Shown here piece by piece: positions 27,008 through 37,137 of a DNA stretch of 64,000 nucleotides. The translations under genes and the position numbers were made by a program. The notes under the pieces were generated by a model. That model ran no database searches and was not told the origin of the DNA. It worked only from the letters and a program-made list of their open reading frames with translations. This stretch comes from Endozoicomonas sp. SCSIO W0465 (GTDB taxonomy: Bacteria; Pseudomonadota; Gammaproteobacteria; Pseudomonadales; Endozoicomonadaceae). The DNA lies in the NCBI RefSeq assembly GCF_023716865.1, contig NZ_CP092417.1:6556501-6620500 (forward strand). Direction: 5' to 3'. Every line of letters starts with the position of its first letter. The first letter of the stretch is position 1.

Positions 27008-27334
27008 ACAAAGTGCCCCGGCTGGAGCATCTGCTTTTTAACTGTGTCGTCTGGTAACGCAAAAACAAAAGCGCTATCAGGCATCAAACCTGATAAACCG
27101 ATGTGTTTTTTGGAAAAAAAATACCAGGACAGAGATCATATTTTTCTGAAATGTCAGGAATGTTTAACCATTGGAATCATTGAAAAAGCCTGCCACTGTT
27201 GTCCAGCGACTCACGCCTGAACAAGTCATCATCTGACTGGTATCATTAGGTTAATGACGAAGCATAAAAAGACAACCCTTTATGTCATAAAATAATTGAC
27301 AACAGTGTAATCAACCACATTACCAAAGCGCCGT

Positions 27335-29122
27335 TTACCCGACGTTCGGGCCAGATGTTCCGGAAGCAGGATTCATACTTTGTCTGATCATTTTTTCGAG
27401 CCGGTTAAGCTCATTCACAATCACCGGTTTCCTTTGATACTGAGCCCTGAGTTCAGCAATTTTATGCAGGGGGCTGACACCTGAGAACGCTGGATCAACT
27501 ATATTATCGCTGATCTGATCACTGGTCTGATGACCATAGGCGAGCTTCAGTTTCTTCACCAGTTCCCTGACCTCCAGGGCAGTAAAATCCTCCGGTTCCA
27601 GACCGGCAATGGCCGCAGAAAACCCGCCTGCTTCGCGGTAAATAACCGAAACCGGCAAATGGTCAGATAACCCGCTTTCCAGATCGTTATCAACATCAAG
27701 CCCCAGTTGTCGTATTTCTGCATGGGCTGCCCATCGGTGTTCTGTATCCCCATACACCATCTGGTAATCATAAATACAGTGCCTGGCCACCTCGGGATGT
27801 GCTTTCCAGCTTTTGCTTCCCCACGGTTGACGCTGTCTGTTTCCGGCCCCCAGATACCATGAACCATCTGGTTCCCGACGGTCTTCCGGCCTGATGGTTG
27901 CCTGGTCGCTATTGACAAAAAATGACTCGCTGCGATCAACCAGCCGGGTATCATTTTCCGGATCATGGGTATCGTAGTAACGGTTAGAGAACGCTTTCCC
28001 CAGAGCCTGCATGGCATGCTGATACTCTGGATTTTTACTAACTCTTCCCTGCTCGTCTGACCGGGCACTGTTCAGGTCGCCCATCAGGAAGATGCCATGA
28101 TGGTGTCGGTTATTCTGCCTGTCGTTATGACTATCCTCCTCAACCCACTCTCTTATCTGACACAACTCGGCAAAGCGGATCGCCTCATAGGTTTCACCTT
28201 CCCTGGCCTGAAGGTGCGTATTATAAACCACGGCCGTTTTATCGTTACCGAGATCCAGCACGATCCGCAGCAGCCCCTTATTGGCCAGCTGGTCTTCTCC
28301 GGCCAGATCAGAGAAGGGCCGGAATGTTACCTCCTGTACGGGGTATTTGCTGGCAATGGCCAGGCCACTGTTCAATCCGGTTTCCCGGGGAGCAACACTG
28401 TGAACAATGTGATGGTAGTGGCCACTGAGATCCCGGCAGAGCTGCTTCGTCGCCTGCTGGTCAAACACTTCCTGGAAACAGACGACATCAGGGGTAACGT
28501 CAGGATTGCGGGTTATTGCCCTGGCAATCTCCCGACAGCGCTGTTGTGATGAACGCAGGTCGTTCAAATTACGGATAAACGACGGCATCAGGCCGGTGTT
28601 GTAGGTCATCAAATGCAGCCCCCGCTCAGGATGATAAATGGCGGGTGGAACAGAAGACTGAATCAGGGAAATGTCGTTCCTGAACCGGTTGGCGATCATA
28701 CGCAGCGAGAACCCCAATACTCCCAATGCCAATGCGGGCAGCAGAAATAGCATGACCGCAGTGACTCGTGCTGTTGTTCTGGCCCACAGTGGTATATTTC
28801 GCTTCTGTGTTTCACGCCCGGAAGGCGGGCTGCTTTTGCCCGGTCGGTCATGGGCGAACAGCCTTGTTGCCGAATTGGCCACCAGTGAAACGGGTCGGGA
28901 CAGAAACCGGCCAATGTAATGGCAACCCCGACCAAAGCGGTTGTGCGAATAAACATAGTGATCATCTCTGGAAACACCATGGCTCTGTGCTTGAGATGCT
29001 TGCGATGGCTGGACTTCAGGCATACGATATCCATTGGTTGGTCTGCTGTTTCTATCGGCCATCAACCATAGCTCTTGGTAAAAGCTCTTAGGATTTGCCC
29101 TGAAATAACGTCCCTGTTTCAC
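27335..29122 (-). CDS. sphingomyelinase-like endonuclease/exonuclease/phosphatase-fold protein, membrane-anchored
   Basis: Up to 595 aa; M at 29062 (MADRNSRP) is more likely, because the ATG at 29122 is only 14 bp from the divergent regulator start. The N-terminal ~120 residues are polar, followed by a hydrophobic segment (VTAVMLFLLPALALGVLGFSL). The catalytic domain has YNTGLMPS, VVCFQEVFD (metal-binding Glu), VVYNTHLQA, FLMGDLNSA (Asp/Asn pair) and GLSDHLPVSVIY (catalytic Asp-His). These are the DNase I-like fold motifs of neutral sphingomyelinases and related phosphodiesterases. A lipid phosphodiesterase acting on host membranes is a reasonable inference; another phosphodiester substrate cannot be excluded. 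Confidence 0.78.
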   Translation of the reverse strand: MKQGRYFRANPKSFYQELWLMADRNSRPTNGYRMPEVQPSQASQAQSHGVSRDDHYVYSHNRFGRGCHYIGRFLSRPVSLVANSATRLFAHDRPGKSSPPSGRETQKRNIPLWARTTARVTAVMLFLLPALALGVLGFSLRMIANRFRNDISLIQSSVPPAIYHPERGLHLMTYNTGLMPSFIRNLNDLRSSQQRCREIARAITRNPDVTPDVVCFQEVFDQQATKQLCRDLSGHYHHIVHSVAPRETGLNSGLAIASKYPVQEVTFRPFSDLAGEDQLANKGLLRIVLDLGNDKTAVVYNTHLQAREGETYEAIRFAELCQIREWVEEDSHNDRQNNRHHHGIFLMGDLNSARSDEQGRVSKNPEYQHAMQALGKAFSNRYYDTHDPENDTRLVDRSESFFVNSDQATIRPEDRREPDGSWYLGAGNRQRQPWGSKSWKAHPEVARHCIYDYQMVYGDTEHRWAAHAEIRQLGLDVDNDLESGLSDHLPVSVIYREAGGFSAAIAGLEPEDFTALEVRELVKKLKLAYGHQTSDQISDNIVDPAFSGVSPLHKIAELRAQYQRKPVIVNELNRLEKMIRQSMNPASGTSGPNVG

Positions 29123-29136
29123 CCGATACCCGCGCT

Positions 29137-29877
29137 ATGCATCTTGATACTCTGGAAAACCTGGGCCTCAGCCAACGGGAAATTGCTACTTATCTGACCC
29201 TTTTGAAGCTTGGATCAGCATCCATCCGGGATATTGCCGCGCAAACGGGTATCAATCGTGGCACCACCTATGAAACCCTGAAAGACCTGGCTGGCAAAGG
29301 GATTGTCAGTTACTTCCCCAAAGGCAAGCGACGAATCTTCTCGGCTGAACCACCGGAAAAGCTACTGGAGCTGGCCGAAGAAAAACGCCAGTCGCTGGAC
29401 GCCACCATTGAAGAGATGAAAACCAGGCTGATTCCGCAACTGAACCATCTCAAGCCGGATTTCAGTGCCGGAAATGTCCGCTTCTACGAAGGCGACAGTG
29501 GTATTGAGTTTGTGCTCAAAGACATTCTCAATACCGTAGCCCGGCAACAAGACCGGGAATACTGTGTCTTCTCCTCCAAGCTGATTCGCCAGCACCTGTA
29601 CCGCCCTTTTCCCAACTACACTCAGCAGCGTATCCGGAAGAACATCAAGGTTCGGGTTATTGCCATTGGTGAAGGCGGAGAGGATGCCGGACTGTCTGAG
29701 CGTAAGTGGATTGATGCCAAAGGGCGCATGGATGCCAGCTATATTGCGATATATCCCCCTAAAGTTGCGATGATTTCCCTTGGCTCCGGGAATTATCCGG
29801 TAGCTGTCGTGCTTGACTCACCTGAAATTGCTGCTGCCCAGCAAATTATCTTTGAGACACTCTGGAATACGCTTTAA
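29137..29877 (+). CDS. TrmB-family transcriptional regulator
   Basis: 246 aa. The N-terminal winged helix (LENLGLSQREIATYLTLLKLGSASIRDIAAQTG, then INRGTTYETLKDLAGKGIV) matches TrmB (PF01978). A coiled linker (LLELAEEKRQSLDATIEEMKTRL) and a C-terminal sensor-like domain (VRFYEGDSGIEFVLKDIL...) follow. Such regulators commonly sense sugars or other small metabolites. It is divergent from the sphingomyelinase-like gene and upstream of tsx; a link to tsx is possible but unproven. Confidence 0.85.
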   Translation: MHLDTLENLGLSQREIATYLTLLKLGSASIRDIAAQTGINRGTTYETLKDLAGKGIVSYFPKGKRRIFSAEPPEKLLELAEEKRQSLDATIEEMKTRLIPQLNHLKPDFSAGNVRFYEGDSGIEFVLKDILNTVARQQDREYCVFSSKLIRQHLYRPFPNYTQQRIRKNIKVRVIAIGEGGEDAGLSERKWIDAKGRMDASYIAIYPPKVAMISLGSGNYPVAVVLDSPEIAAAQQIIFETLWNTL

Positions 29878-30028
29878 TTTTCCTCTCCGGATTGATGGCC
29901 AACCAAGTGATCAAACTCTTTCCTATACTTGCCAGAACCCTGGCCTGTGTTCCCGTGAGGTTGCACCGGCTTCCCTGTACATATTTACTCATCACTACCC
30001 ACTGTTGGGTCTGATAGGGAGTCTGGCT

Positions 30029-30560
30029 GTGAAAAACTACTGCCTGAAGTTATGGCGGCTGATCAGCGCCGCTACGCTGGTTTTCTTACTGGTTCCCCCG
30101 GCCCTGGCCACCGACTATAACGACGGAGAGCCCCCCAGCAATGACTTCAAATGGATGAACCTGAACCTGATGTATGCCTACAAGGAACTGCCCAGGCCCG
30201 AGAATACCCCCCATGATGGGCATGACTATCTGGAGCTGGAGTTCGGCGGGCGCTCAGGCATTCTTGACCTGTATGGCTATGTTGACGTGTTTAACCTGAC
30301 CGATCGGGAAAACAGTGACAAAAAAGGCCAGCCCAAGATGTTCATGAAGTTCGCTCCCCGGTTTTCCCTTAAAGGTCTGTTCAGTAGCCTGCCGTGGGGA
30401 CCGGTAACGGACATTTATCTGGCTACGCTGTTCAATTGGGGCGGCGGTGGAGCTAAAGAAAATGATGTTGGTATCCCGAGCAAAGACACTAATAACTCAT
30501 TCTGGGGGGTTGGATCAGACATTCAGGTTCCCTGGTTTGGCAAAATGGGTCTTAATCTTT
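30029..30560 (+). pseudogene. tsx: Tsx/OmpK-type nucleoside channel, 5' part (split by transposons)
   Basis: GTG 30029 with AGGGA about 10 nt upstream. Signal peptide (MKNYCLKLWRLISAATLVFLL..ALA) then FKWMNLNLMYAYKELP, YLELEFGGRSGILDLYGYVDVFNLTD and MFMKFAPRFSLKGL, matching Tsx/OmpK beta-barrels (PF03502) that take up nucleosides across the outer membrane. The gene is cut after TAATCTTT (30553-30560), repeated at 41354-41361. Removing 30561-41361 joins KMGLNL to YGLYDLNNKKW in frame and gives a 286-aa protein, close to E. coli Tsx (294). As it stands, the product ends at the IS border and should be nonfunctional. Confidence 0.9.
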
Positions 30561-30639
30561 CCTGATTACCACCGACCCTACGTCGTGAGCCAGCTGCTAT
30601 AATAAACGTCGATAGTCATGTGTTTTGGAGGTAAAACTG

Positions 30640-31458
30640 ATGTGTAAAAACACCATTCAGTTCCAAAAAGGCCTTGGCATTATGCAATTTCTGGCTAATT
30701 ACGGCAGTGAAGAGCAGTGTGAGAACGCGCTGTCCTCTTGGCGCTGGCCAGATGGCTTCCAATGCCCGAAGTGTGGCTCCCGCAGTTTCTGCAAGCTTCA
30801 CCGGAAAGCTGAATTCCAGTGCAATTGCTGCCGTTGCCAAACCTCGCTTACCAGTAACACTATCTTTGACTCAACAAAGCTGCCTCTAGCTACCTGGTTT
30901 CTGGGTATCTATCTCGTCACCCAGAATAAAGCGGGGATTTCTTGCCTGACGCTTCATCGACAACTTGGCATTTCCTACAATGCCGCATTGCGCATGAAAC
31001 ACAAACTCATGCAGGTCATGATGGAAAGAGATAACAGCTGGCAGTTGAGTGGTTTTGTTCAGATTGATGACGCCTATTGGGGCGGAGAGCGCCACGGAGG
31101 CCGCCGGGGCAGAGGCTCAGAGAACAAAGCCCCCTTCGTGGCCGCAGTTCAGACAGATGCTGATAACCACCCTATCTACATGAAGTTCAATGCCGTTGAT
31201 AACTTCCGGCGAAAAACCATTCAGGAGTGGGCAGAACATGCCCTGAAAAAGGGTGTCCGGGCCGTCAGCGATGGCTTGTCCTGTTTCCGGGGTATTGAAG
31301 ATGCCGGATGCCAGCACACAGCCATCATTACCGGTGGTGGGCATGCATCCATGGAGAATGAGTTGTTCACCTGGGTAAATACCATGCTGGGAAACGTGAA
31401 AACAGCGATTACCGGTACTTACCATAAGCTCGACCCCAAGCATCTGGGCCGTTATCTA
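30640..31458 (+). pseudogene. IS1595-family transposase, N-terminal part
   Basis: ATG 30640 with GGAGGT upstream. Zinc ribbon (CPKCGSRSFCKLHRKAEFQCNCC), then the ISXO2-like DDE region (FVQIDDAYWGGERHGGRRGRG, FVAAVQTD, AVSDGLSCFRGIEDAGC). The frame is broken at the TATCTA target site by the ISNCY-like insertion. The C-terminus is at 40950-41087, and joining gives a 318-aa transposase in frame. Confidence 0.9.
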
Positions 31459-31459
31459 G

Positions 31460-33173
31460 GAGGCTGTCCGAGAATAGCCTGATTAAGTATAATCAGGCAT
31501 CTTCTGCCCACTTTGTTGTTGCCGAAACGGATGTCATCAATCAAATTCAAAGATAACCCTGCTGATTTTGACCAGCACCTGATGTTCCCATCGAACATCT
31601 TCGACCTGCTGCCACCAGATCATGATTGCTTCGTTTTTGAAGATATCTTCAAGCATATCGACACCTCTGAAGTGGAAAAGCAGTATCACCATCTTGGCCA
31701 GAATGCCTACCACCCACGACTGATTATATCGATCCTGATCTATGCCTATAGCCATGGTGTGTTCAGCTCCAGGGAGATTGAACGGCGCTGCAATCAGGAC
31801 TTGGCTTTCATGTATATCGCCAAACAGCACTGCCCAAATTTCCGGGTGCTCAGTGACTTTCGTAAAAACCAGGCCACCTTTTTTAAAAGCAGTTTCAAAC
31901 AGAGCGTGCTGCTCGCCCGGGAACTACAGATGGCCTCGCTGGGCCACATCGCTCTTGATGGTTCCAAATTCAAAGCCGACTCATCAAAGCATAAGGCCAT
32001 GAGCTACGCACGACTTAAGGCCAAAGAAGCTGAATTAATGGCTGAAGTTGAGGCCCTGATTAAAAAAGCCGAAACCAGTGACAGTGAAGAGGACGATGCT
32101 TATCAGCAGGAGACTGGCTACAGCATTCCTGAAGACTTGCAATTCAAGCAGGAACGGTTAGAGAAAATCCAGGAGGCCAAAAAAGCGCTTGAAGAACGGG
32201 AACAGGCCCTGAATCCCGATAAGCCGATAGACGACAAAAAGCAAATCAGCTTTGCTGATCATGATGCCAGGATCATGGGTAAAAAAGGCAGTGGCTATCA
32301 GTACAGTTATAACGCCCAGATCAGCGTCGACAGCGATAATGGTATCATTGTTGGCCAGCACATCAGCCAGCATGCCAATGACAAGCAGGAAGTAAAGCCT
32401 GCACTTGAAGCCATTGCAGAAGCAACAGATAACGCGTCCATTGGCAAAATGAGTGAGGATAATGGCTATTACTCAGGGCCCAACCTGCAAGCGTTTGATG
32501 ATGCGAACATTGACGCTTACATGGCTACGGATCGACAGGAGAAGCCTGCAACAGAGGGACTGGAAGACTCTGACAGAAAGTTTGTCAAAGCGGATTTTAT
32601 TTACCATGAAGCAGACGACAGCTTTACCTGCCCTGCCGGTGAGAAGCTGATTTATAACACGGCTAGCAAAGCAAAACACAAAAGCTACCGCGTCAGTAAA
32701 GATATCTGCCGGGATTGCCCGTTACGTAAAAGGTGCAGTGGTGACAACAAAGACCCGGGGAAAGTGATTCGCACAGACCGCCACGAAGCCATACGCCAGG
32801 CGATGAACCGCAAAATGGAAACCAAAGAGGCCAAAGCGGTTTATGAGCGTCGCAAGGTGATTGCGGAACCGCCTTTTGGCCAAATCAAGAACTCAGGATT
32901 CAGAGGGTTCAGTGTCCGGGGTAAGGAAAAAGTGGCTGGAGAATTTTCACTGGTCTGCAGTGCTTATAATTTCAAAAAAATTGTCAAATCGGTTTCAACG
33001 GGATCAATCCGTCTTGAAGAAGCAAAAAGGCTTAAAATGGCAGCATAAAGGCAAGCAAAAGGGTAAAAAACGCAATTTTTACCCCAAAACAGGCTAAATT
33101 TAGGTCAATATTTGATCAGCCAAGAAAATGCTGAAGCTTTCGTTTTTTCAATAGCTAGTTCTCGGACAGCCTC
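31460..33173 (+). mobile_element. IS1182-type element copy 2 (complete)
   Basis: 1,714 bp with terminal inverted repeats GAGGCTGTCCGAGAA, inserted at CTAG (31456-31459 and 33174-33177). It abuts copy 3 with only the shared CTAG between them. Confidence 0.93.
31531..33048 (+). CDS. IS1182-type transposase
   Basis: 505 aa from ATG 31531 (the open frame reaches a TTG at 31513). N-terminal DUF772-like domain (LLPPDHDCFVFEDIFKHIDTSEVE...), a charged coiled-coil segment, then a DDE domain (ALDGSKFKADSSKHKAMSY, YSYNAQISVDSDNGIIVGQ, DNGYYSGPNL) and a Cys-rich motif CRDCPLRKRCSG. Apparently intact and nearly identical to the copy at 34865-36382. Confidence 0.93.
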   Translation: MSSIKFKDNPADFDQHLMFPSNIFDLLPPDHDCFVFEDIFKHIDTSEVEKQYHHLGQNAYHPRLIISILIYAYSHGVFSSREIERRCNQDLAFMYIAKQHCPNFRVLSDFRKNQATFFKSSFKQSVLLARELQMASLGHIALDGSKFKADSSKHKAMSYARLKAKEAELMAEVEALIKKAETSDSEEDDAYQQETGYSIPEDLQFKQERLEKIQEAKKALEEREQALNPDKPIDDKKQISFADHDARIMGKKGSGYQYSYNAQISVDSDNGIIVGQHISQHANDKQEVKPALEAIAEATDNASIGKMSEDNGYYSGPNLQAFDDANIDAYMATDRQEKPATEGLEDSDRKFVKADFIYHEADDSFTCPAGEKLIYNTASKAKHKSYRVSKDICRDCPLRKRCSGDNKDPGKVIRTDRHEAIRQAMNRKMETKEAKAVYERRKVIAEPPFGQIKNSGFRGFSVRGKEKVAGEFSLVCSAYNFKKIVKSVSTGSIRLEEAKRLKMAA

Positions 33174-33202
33174 CTAGGAGGCTGTCCGAGAATAGCCTGA
33201 TT

Positions 33203-34810
33203 GTAACTGTTCAGCACCCCCACATAAATCTGGAATTTTCTGATTTTTATACCATCCTCTTAAGCACCATTTTTCCACAATATTCGCCAGCATGATTCCA
33301 GAACTACCCGCAACTATGTCGGCTGAGATTCTCTTGAAAGAGAATGCAGAGCTGCGGATGAGAGTTGCCTGTCTGGAAGAGCGATGTCGAGAATTGGAAG
33401 AAAAGGTTGGCAAGAACAGTCAAAACAGCAGCAAGCCGCCATCGTCTGATGGTTATCAAAAACCTTGTAAAAACAGTAATTCTCCAGATCATTCTGACGA
33501 CCTTTCCGCAGATAAAGGTACCGATCCATCGGATGAAAAACCCAATCCTAAAAGTCTGAGACAGTCTTCTGGTAATAAAGCCGGTGGAAAGAAAGGGCAT
33601 CAGGGCACTTGTCTTAAACAGGTCGATATCCCTGACTATATTGAGTACCTTCCGGTTAAAGAATGCAATAAATGTCAGGCGTCTCTTCTTGATAGTGAGC
33701 CGGTCAAATATATTGAACGACAGGTGTTTGAACCAGGGAGACCGGGTGAATTTGAAGTAACGGCCCATAGAGCTGAAGTAAAAATCTGCACTTGTGGTTG
33801 TCGGAATCAGGCTGAATTCCCGGAAGGTGTTACCGCTGCCGCACAATATGGCTCAGCCACACAGGCTATGGCCGTCTATCTTAACCAATACCATTTCCTG
33901 CCTTTTAAGCGCGTGTCAGAGTATTTTAATACTCTCTATAAAATGATGTAAGTGCAGGCACTGTCGCCAATTTTGTGGCCAGAACCTATGAAAATCTGGC
34001 TTCTACTGAAGAGGTTATTCGTGACGCCTTGCGGGAATCGTCCTGTTGCCGGAGCCGATGAAACGGGTATGCGGGCCGAGGGCTCTTTGCACTGGCTACA
34101 CGTTATGCGGGATGAACAATGGACGCTCTACTACTTGTCTGAAAAGCGAGGTCGTGAGGCCATGGACACGATGGGCATACTGCTAACATTTGCAGGCGTT
34201 CTGGTTCATGATCATTGGAAATCCTATTTTGCATATGCGGCAACTCACGTACTTTGCAATGCCCATCACCTGAGGGAGCTTTTGGGTGTTGTTGATAGGG
34301 ACAGCAATCAACTGGCGTTGCGATTGATGAAGCTACTGAGGCTTTCCTGGCATTACTGCAAGGGCTTTAAGACCATAGGTATGCTACAGATGCCAAGTGT
34401 TGTCTGTGAACGAATCGAGAAGATTTATGACCGGTTGCTTCAGCGGGCTCTAATGAAAGAAGTCGTCTATATGGAGAAGCAACGAGAGGAGCTTAAGCGC
34501 AAGAAAGTCAAGAATACTAAAGCTTACAATCTCTTCAAACGACTCACTGAGTTCAAGGCTGAGACACTGCGCTTCATGTCAGATTTTACCATTCCCTTCG
34601 ATAACAATGGCAGTGAGCGGGATGTTCGAATGGCCAAGTTAAAGCAGAAAATCTCAGGCTGCTTCAGGAGTGCAGACGGTGGTTCTATGTTTGCACGGAT
34701 TCGCAGCTATTTGTCGTCTGCCAGAAAACAGGGAATGGACATATATCAATCACTTCATAGAGCTGTTCGGAATTACTGTAATATGCCTTTGCTCAGTGCT
34801 GAATAGTTAC
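33203..34810 (+). mobile_element. IS66-family element copy 3
   Basis: 1,608 bp with a GCCTGATT duplication (33195-33202 and 34811-34818). It is inserted in the 5' non-coding end of IS1182 copy 3, so the downstream transposase ORF is intact but separated from its promoter end. Confidence 0.95.
33292..34806 (+). pseudogene. IS66-family transposase with two compensating frameshifts
   Basis: Compared with the intact copies, one base is missing at about 33946 (AAAATGATGTAA instead of AAAATGAGTGTAA), creating an immediate stop. One C is gained at about 34043 (TCGTCCTGTT versus TCGTCTGTT), restoring frame. The product is therefore split after TLYKM. The total length is unchanged at 1,608 bp. Confidence 0.9.
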
Positions 34811-34864
34811 GCCTGATTAAGTATAATCAGGCATCTTCTGCCCACTTTGTTGTTGCCGAAACGG

Positions 34865-36382
34865 ATGTCATCAATCAAATTCAAAGATAACCCTGCTGAT
34901 TTTGACCAGCACCTGATGTTTCCATCGAACATCTTCGACCTGCTGCCACCAGATCATGATTGCTTCGTTTTTGAAGATATCTTCAAGCATATCGACACCT
35001 CTGAAGTGGAAAAGCAGTATCACCATCTTGGCCAGAATGCCTACCACCCACGACTGATTATATCGATCCTGATCTATGCCTATAGCCATGGTGTGTTCAG
35101 CTCCAGGGAGATTGAACGGCGCTGCAATCAGGACTTGGCTTTCATGTATATCGCCAAACAGCACTGCCCAAATTTCCGGGTGCTCAGTGACTTTCGTAAA
35201 AACCAGGCCACCTTTTTTAAAAGCAGTTTCAAACAGAGCGTGCTGCTCGCCCGGGAACTACAGATGGCCTCGCTGGGCCACATCGCTCTTGATGGTTCCA
35301 AATTCAAAGCCGACTCATCAAAGCATAAGGCCATGAGCTACGCACGACTTAAGGCCAAAGAAGCTGAATTAATGGCTGAAGTTGAGGCCCTGATTAAAAA
35401 AGCCGAAACCAGTGACAGTGAAGAGGACGATGCTTATCAGCAGGAGACTGGCTACAGCATTCCTGAAGACTTGCAATTCAAGCAGGAACGGTTAGAGAAA
35501 ATCCAGGAGGCCAAAAAAGCGCTTGAAGAACGGGAACAGGCCCTGAATCCCGATAAGCCGATAGACGACAAAAAGCAAATCAGCTTTGCTGATCATGATG
35601 CCAGGATCATGGGTAAAAAAGGCAGTGGCTATCAGTACAGTTATAACGCCCAGATCAGCGTCGACAGCGATAATGGTATCATTGTTGGCCAGCACATCAG
35701 CCAGCATGCCAATGACAAGCAGGAAGTAAAGCCTGCACTTGAAGCCATTGCAGAAGCAACAGATAACGCGTCCATTGGCAAAATGAGTGAGGATAATGGC
35801 TATTACTCAGGGCCCAACCTGCAAGCGTTTGATGATGCGAACATTGACGCTTACATGGCTACGGATCGACAGGAGAAGCCTGCAACAGAGGGACTGGAAG
35901 ACTCTGACAGAAAGTTTGTCAAAGCGGATTTTATTTACCATGAAGCAGACGACAGCTTTACCTGCCCTGCCGGTGAGAAGCTGATTTATAACACGGCTAG
36001 CAAAGCAAAACACAAAAGCTACCGCGTCAGTAAAGATATCTGCCGGGATTGCCCGTTACGTAAAAGGTGCAGTGGTGACAACAAAGACCCGGGGAAAGTG
36101 ATTCGCACAGACCGCCACGAAGCCATACGCCAGGCGATGAACCGCAAAATGGAAACCAAAGAGGCCAAAGCGGTTTATGAGCGTCGCAAGGTGATTGCGG
36201 AACCGCCTTTTGGCCAAATCAAGAACTCAGGATTCAGAGGGTTCAGTGTCCGGGGTAAGGAAAAAGTGGCTGGAGAATTTTCACTGGTCTGCAGTGCTTA
36301 TAATTTCAAAAAAATTGTCAAATCGGTTTCAACGGGATCAATCCGTCTTGAAGAAGCAAAAAGGCTTAAAATGGCAGCATAA
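34865..36382 (+). CDS. IS1182-type transposase
   Basis: 505 aa, same sequence as the 31531-33048 copy apart from silent changes noticed (e.g. TTCCCATCG versus TTTCCATCG near codon 20). Same domain order. It belongs to copy 3. Confidence 0.93.
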   Translation: MSSIKFKDNPADFDQHLMFPSNIFDLLPPDHDCFVFEDIFKHIDTSEVEKQYHHLGQNAYHPRLIISILIYAYSHGVFSSREIERRCNQDLAFMYIAKQHCPNFRVLSDFRKNQATFFKSSFKQSVLLARELQMASLGHIALDGSKFKADSSKHKAMSYARLKAKEAELMAEVEALIKKAETSDSEEDDAYQQETGYSIPEDLQFKQERLEKIQEAKKALEEREQALNPDKPIDDKKQISFADHDARIMGKKGSGYQYSYNAQISVDSDNGIIVGQHISQHANDKQEVKPALEAIAEATDNASIGKMSEDNGYYSGPNLQAFDDANIDAYMATDRQEKPATEGLEDSDRKFVKADFIYHEADDSFTCPAGEKLIYNTASKAKHKSYRVSKDICRDCPLRKRCSGDNKDPGKVIRTDRHEAIRQAMNRKMETKEAKAVYERRKVIAEPPFGQIKNSGFRGFSVRGKEKVAGEFSLVCSAYNFKKIVKSVSTGSIRLEEAKRLKMAA

Positions 36383-36647
36383 AGGCAAGCAAAAGGGTAA
36401 AAAACGCAATTTTTACCCCAAAACAGGCTAAATTTAGGTCAATATTTGATCAGCCAAGAAAATGCTGAAGCTTTCGTTTTTTCAATAGCTAGTTCTCGGA
36501 CAGCCTCCTAGTTCTCGTCCAAAAACACAACCAATTGAAAACTGTAGATTTTATCCTGAAAAATTAAGTGGAGCCCTACTGCTATCTGGCGACTAAACTT
36601 CCCAAGAGCAAGAAACATAAGGGATTGCCAAAAACAGAGGACTCCAA

Positions 36648-37048
36648 ATGCGCAAAAAACGCAACCCGCAGTGTAGTATGGAACTCCATTACGTACCTCA
36701 TGAAATCTGCTCCCAGCTTTCCGGTATCTCGCAATGGCTTGACGCCCATCCACAGTTCAATGACTGGATTTATAAGGACTTAAGTTCTGGTGATAAACAG
36801 AACACTGGGCGGAACGGACTATCAGCAGAATCCGTTCTTCGTGCGGCACTCCTGAAACAGTATTTGAATTGTGATTATGACTACTTGTCGTTTGTTTTGA
36901 TGGACTCCATGCTCTTTCGAGACTTTTGTCGCCTCGAACCAAACCAGCGCCCCAGTCGCTCCAGTTTGCATGGGCTCATCAGCCTTCTTACTGCATCTAC
37001 ATGGGAACGGATTAATAACTGTCAGCTAATGACCGCTAAAGATCAGGG
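36648..37048 (+). pseudogene. ISNCY-like transposase, N-terminal part
   Basis: MRKKRNPQCSMELHYVPHE..., GAGGA 7 nt upstream of ATG 36648. Residues include GLSAESVLRAALLKQYLNCDYDYLSFVLMDSMLFRDFCRL, typical of ISNCY/IS5-like DDE transposases. It is interrupted after GATCAGGG by IS66. Joined to 39781-40741 it gives 453 aa in frame. Confidence 0.85.
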
Positions 37049-37137
37049 GTAACTGTTCAGCACCCCCACATAAATCTGGAATTTTCTGATTTTTATACCA
37101 TCCTCTTAAGCACCATTTTTCCACAATATTCGCCAGC

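Larger units (their letters stand above)
33178..36507 (+). mobile_element. IS1182-type element copy 3, interrupted by IS66
   Basis: The left terminal segment (33178-33202) and the rest (34819-36507) surround IS66 copy 3, which duplicated GCCTGATT. The net length of 1,714 bp equals copy 2. CTAG flanks both ends (33174-33177, 36508-36511). Confidence 0.92.

Noticed and set aside
33940..34050. Programmed frameshift in the IS66 transposase
   Set aside because: Four other copies are in one frame, there is no slippery site, and the second change is a compensating insertion 100 bp later; ordinary mutations fit better.
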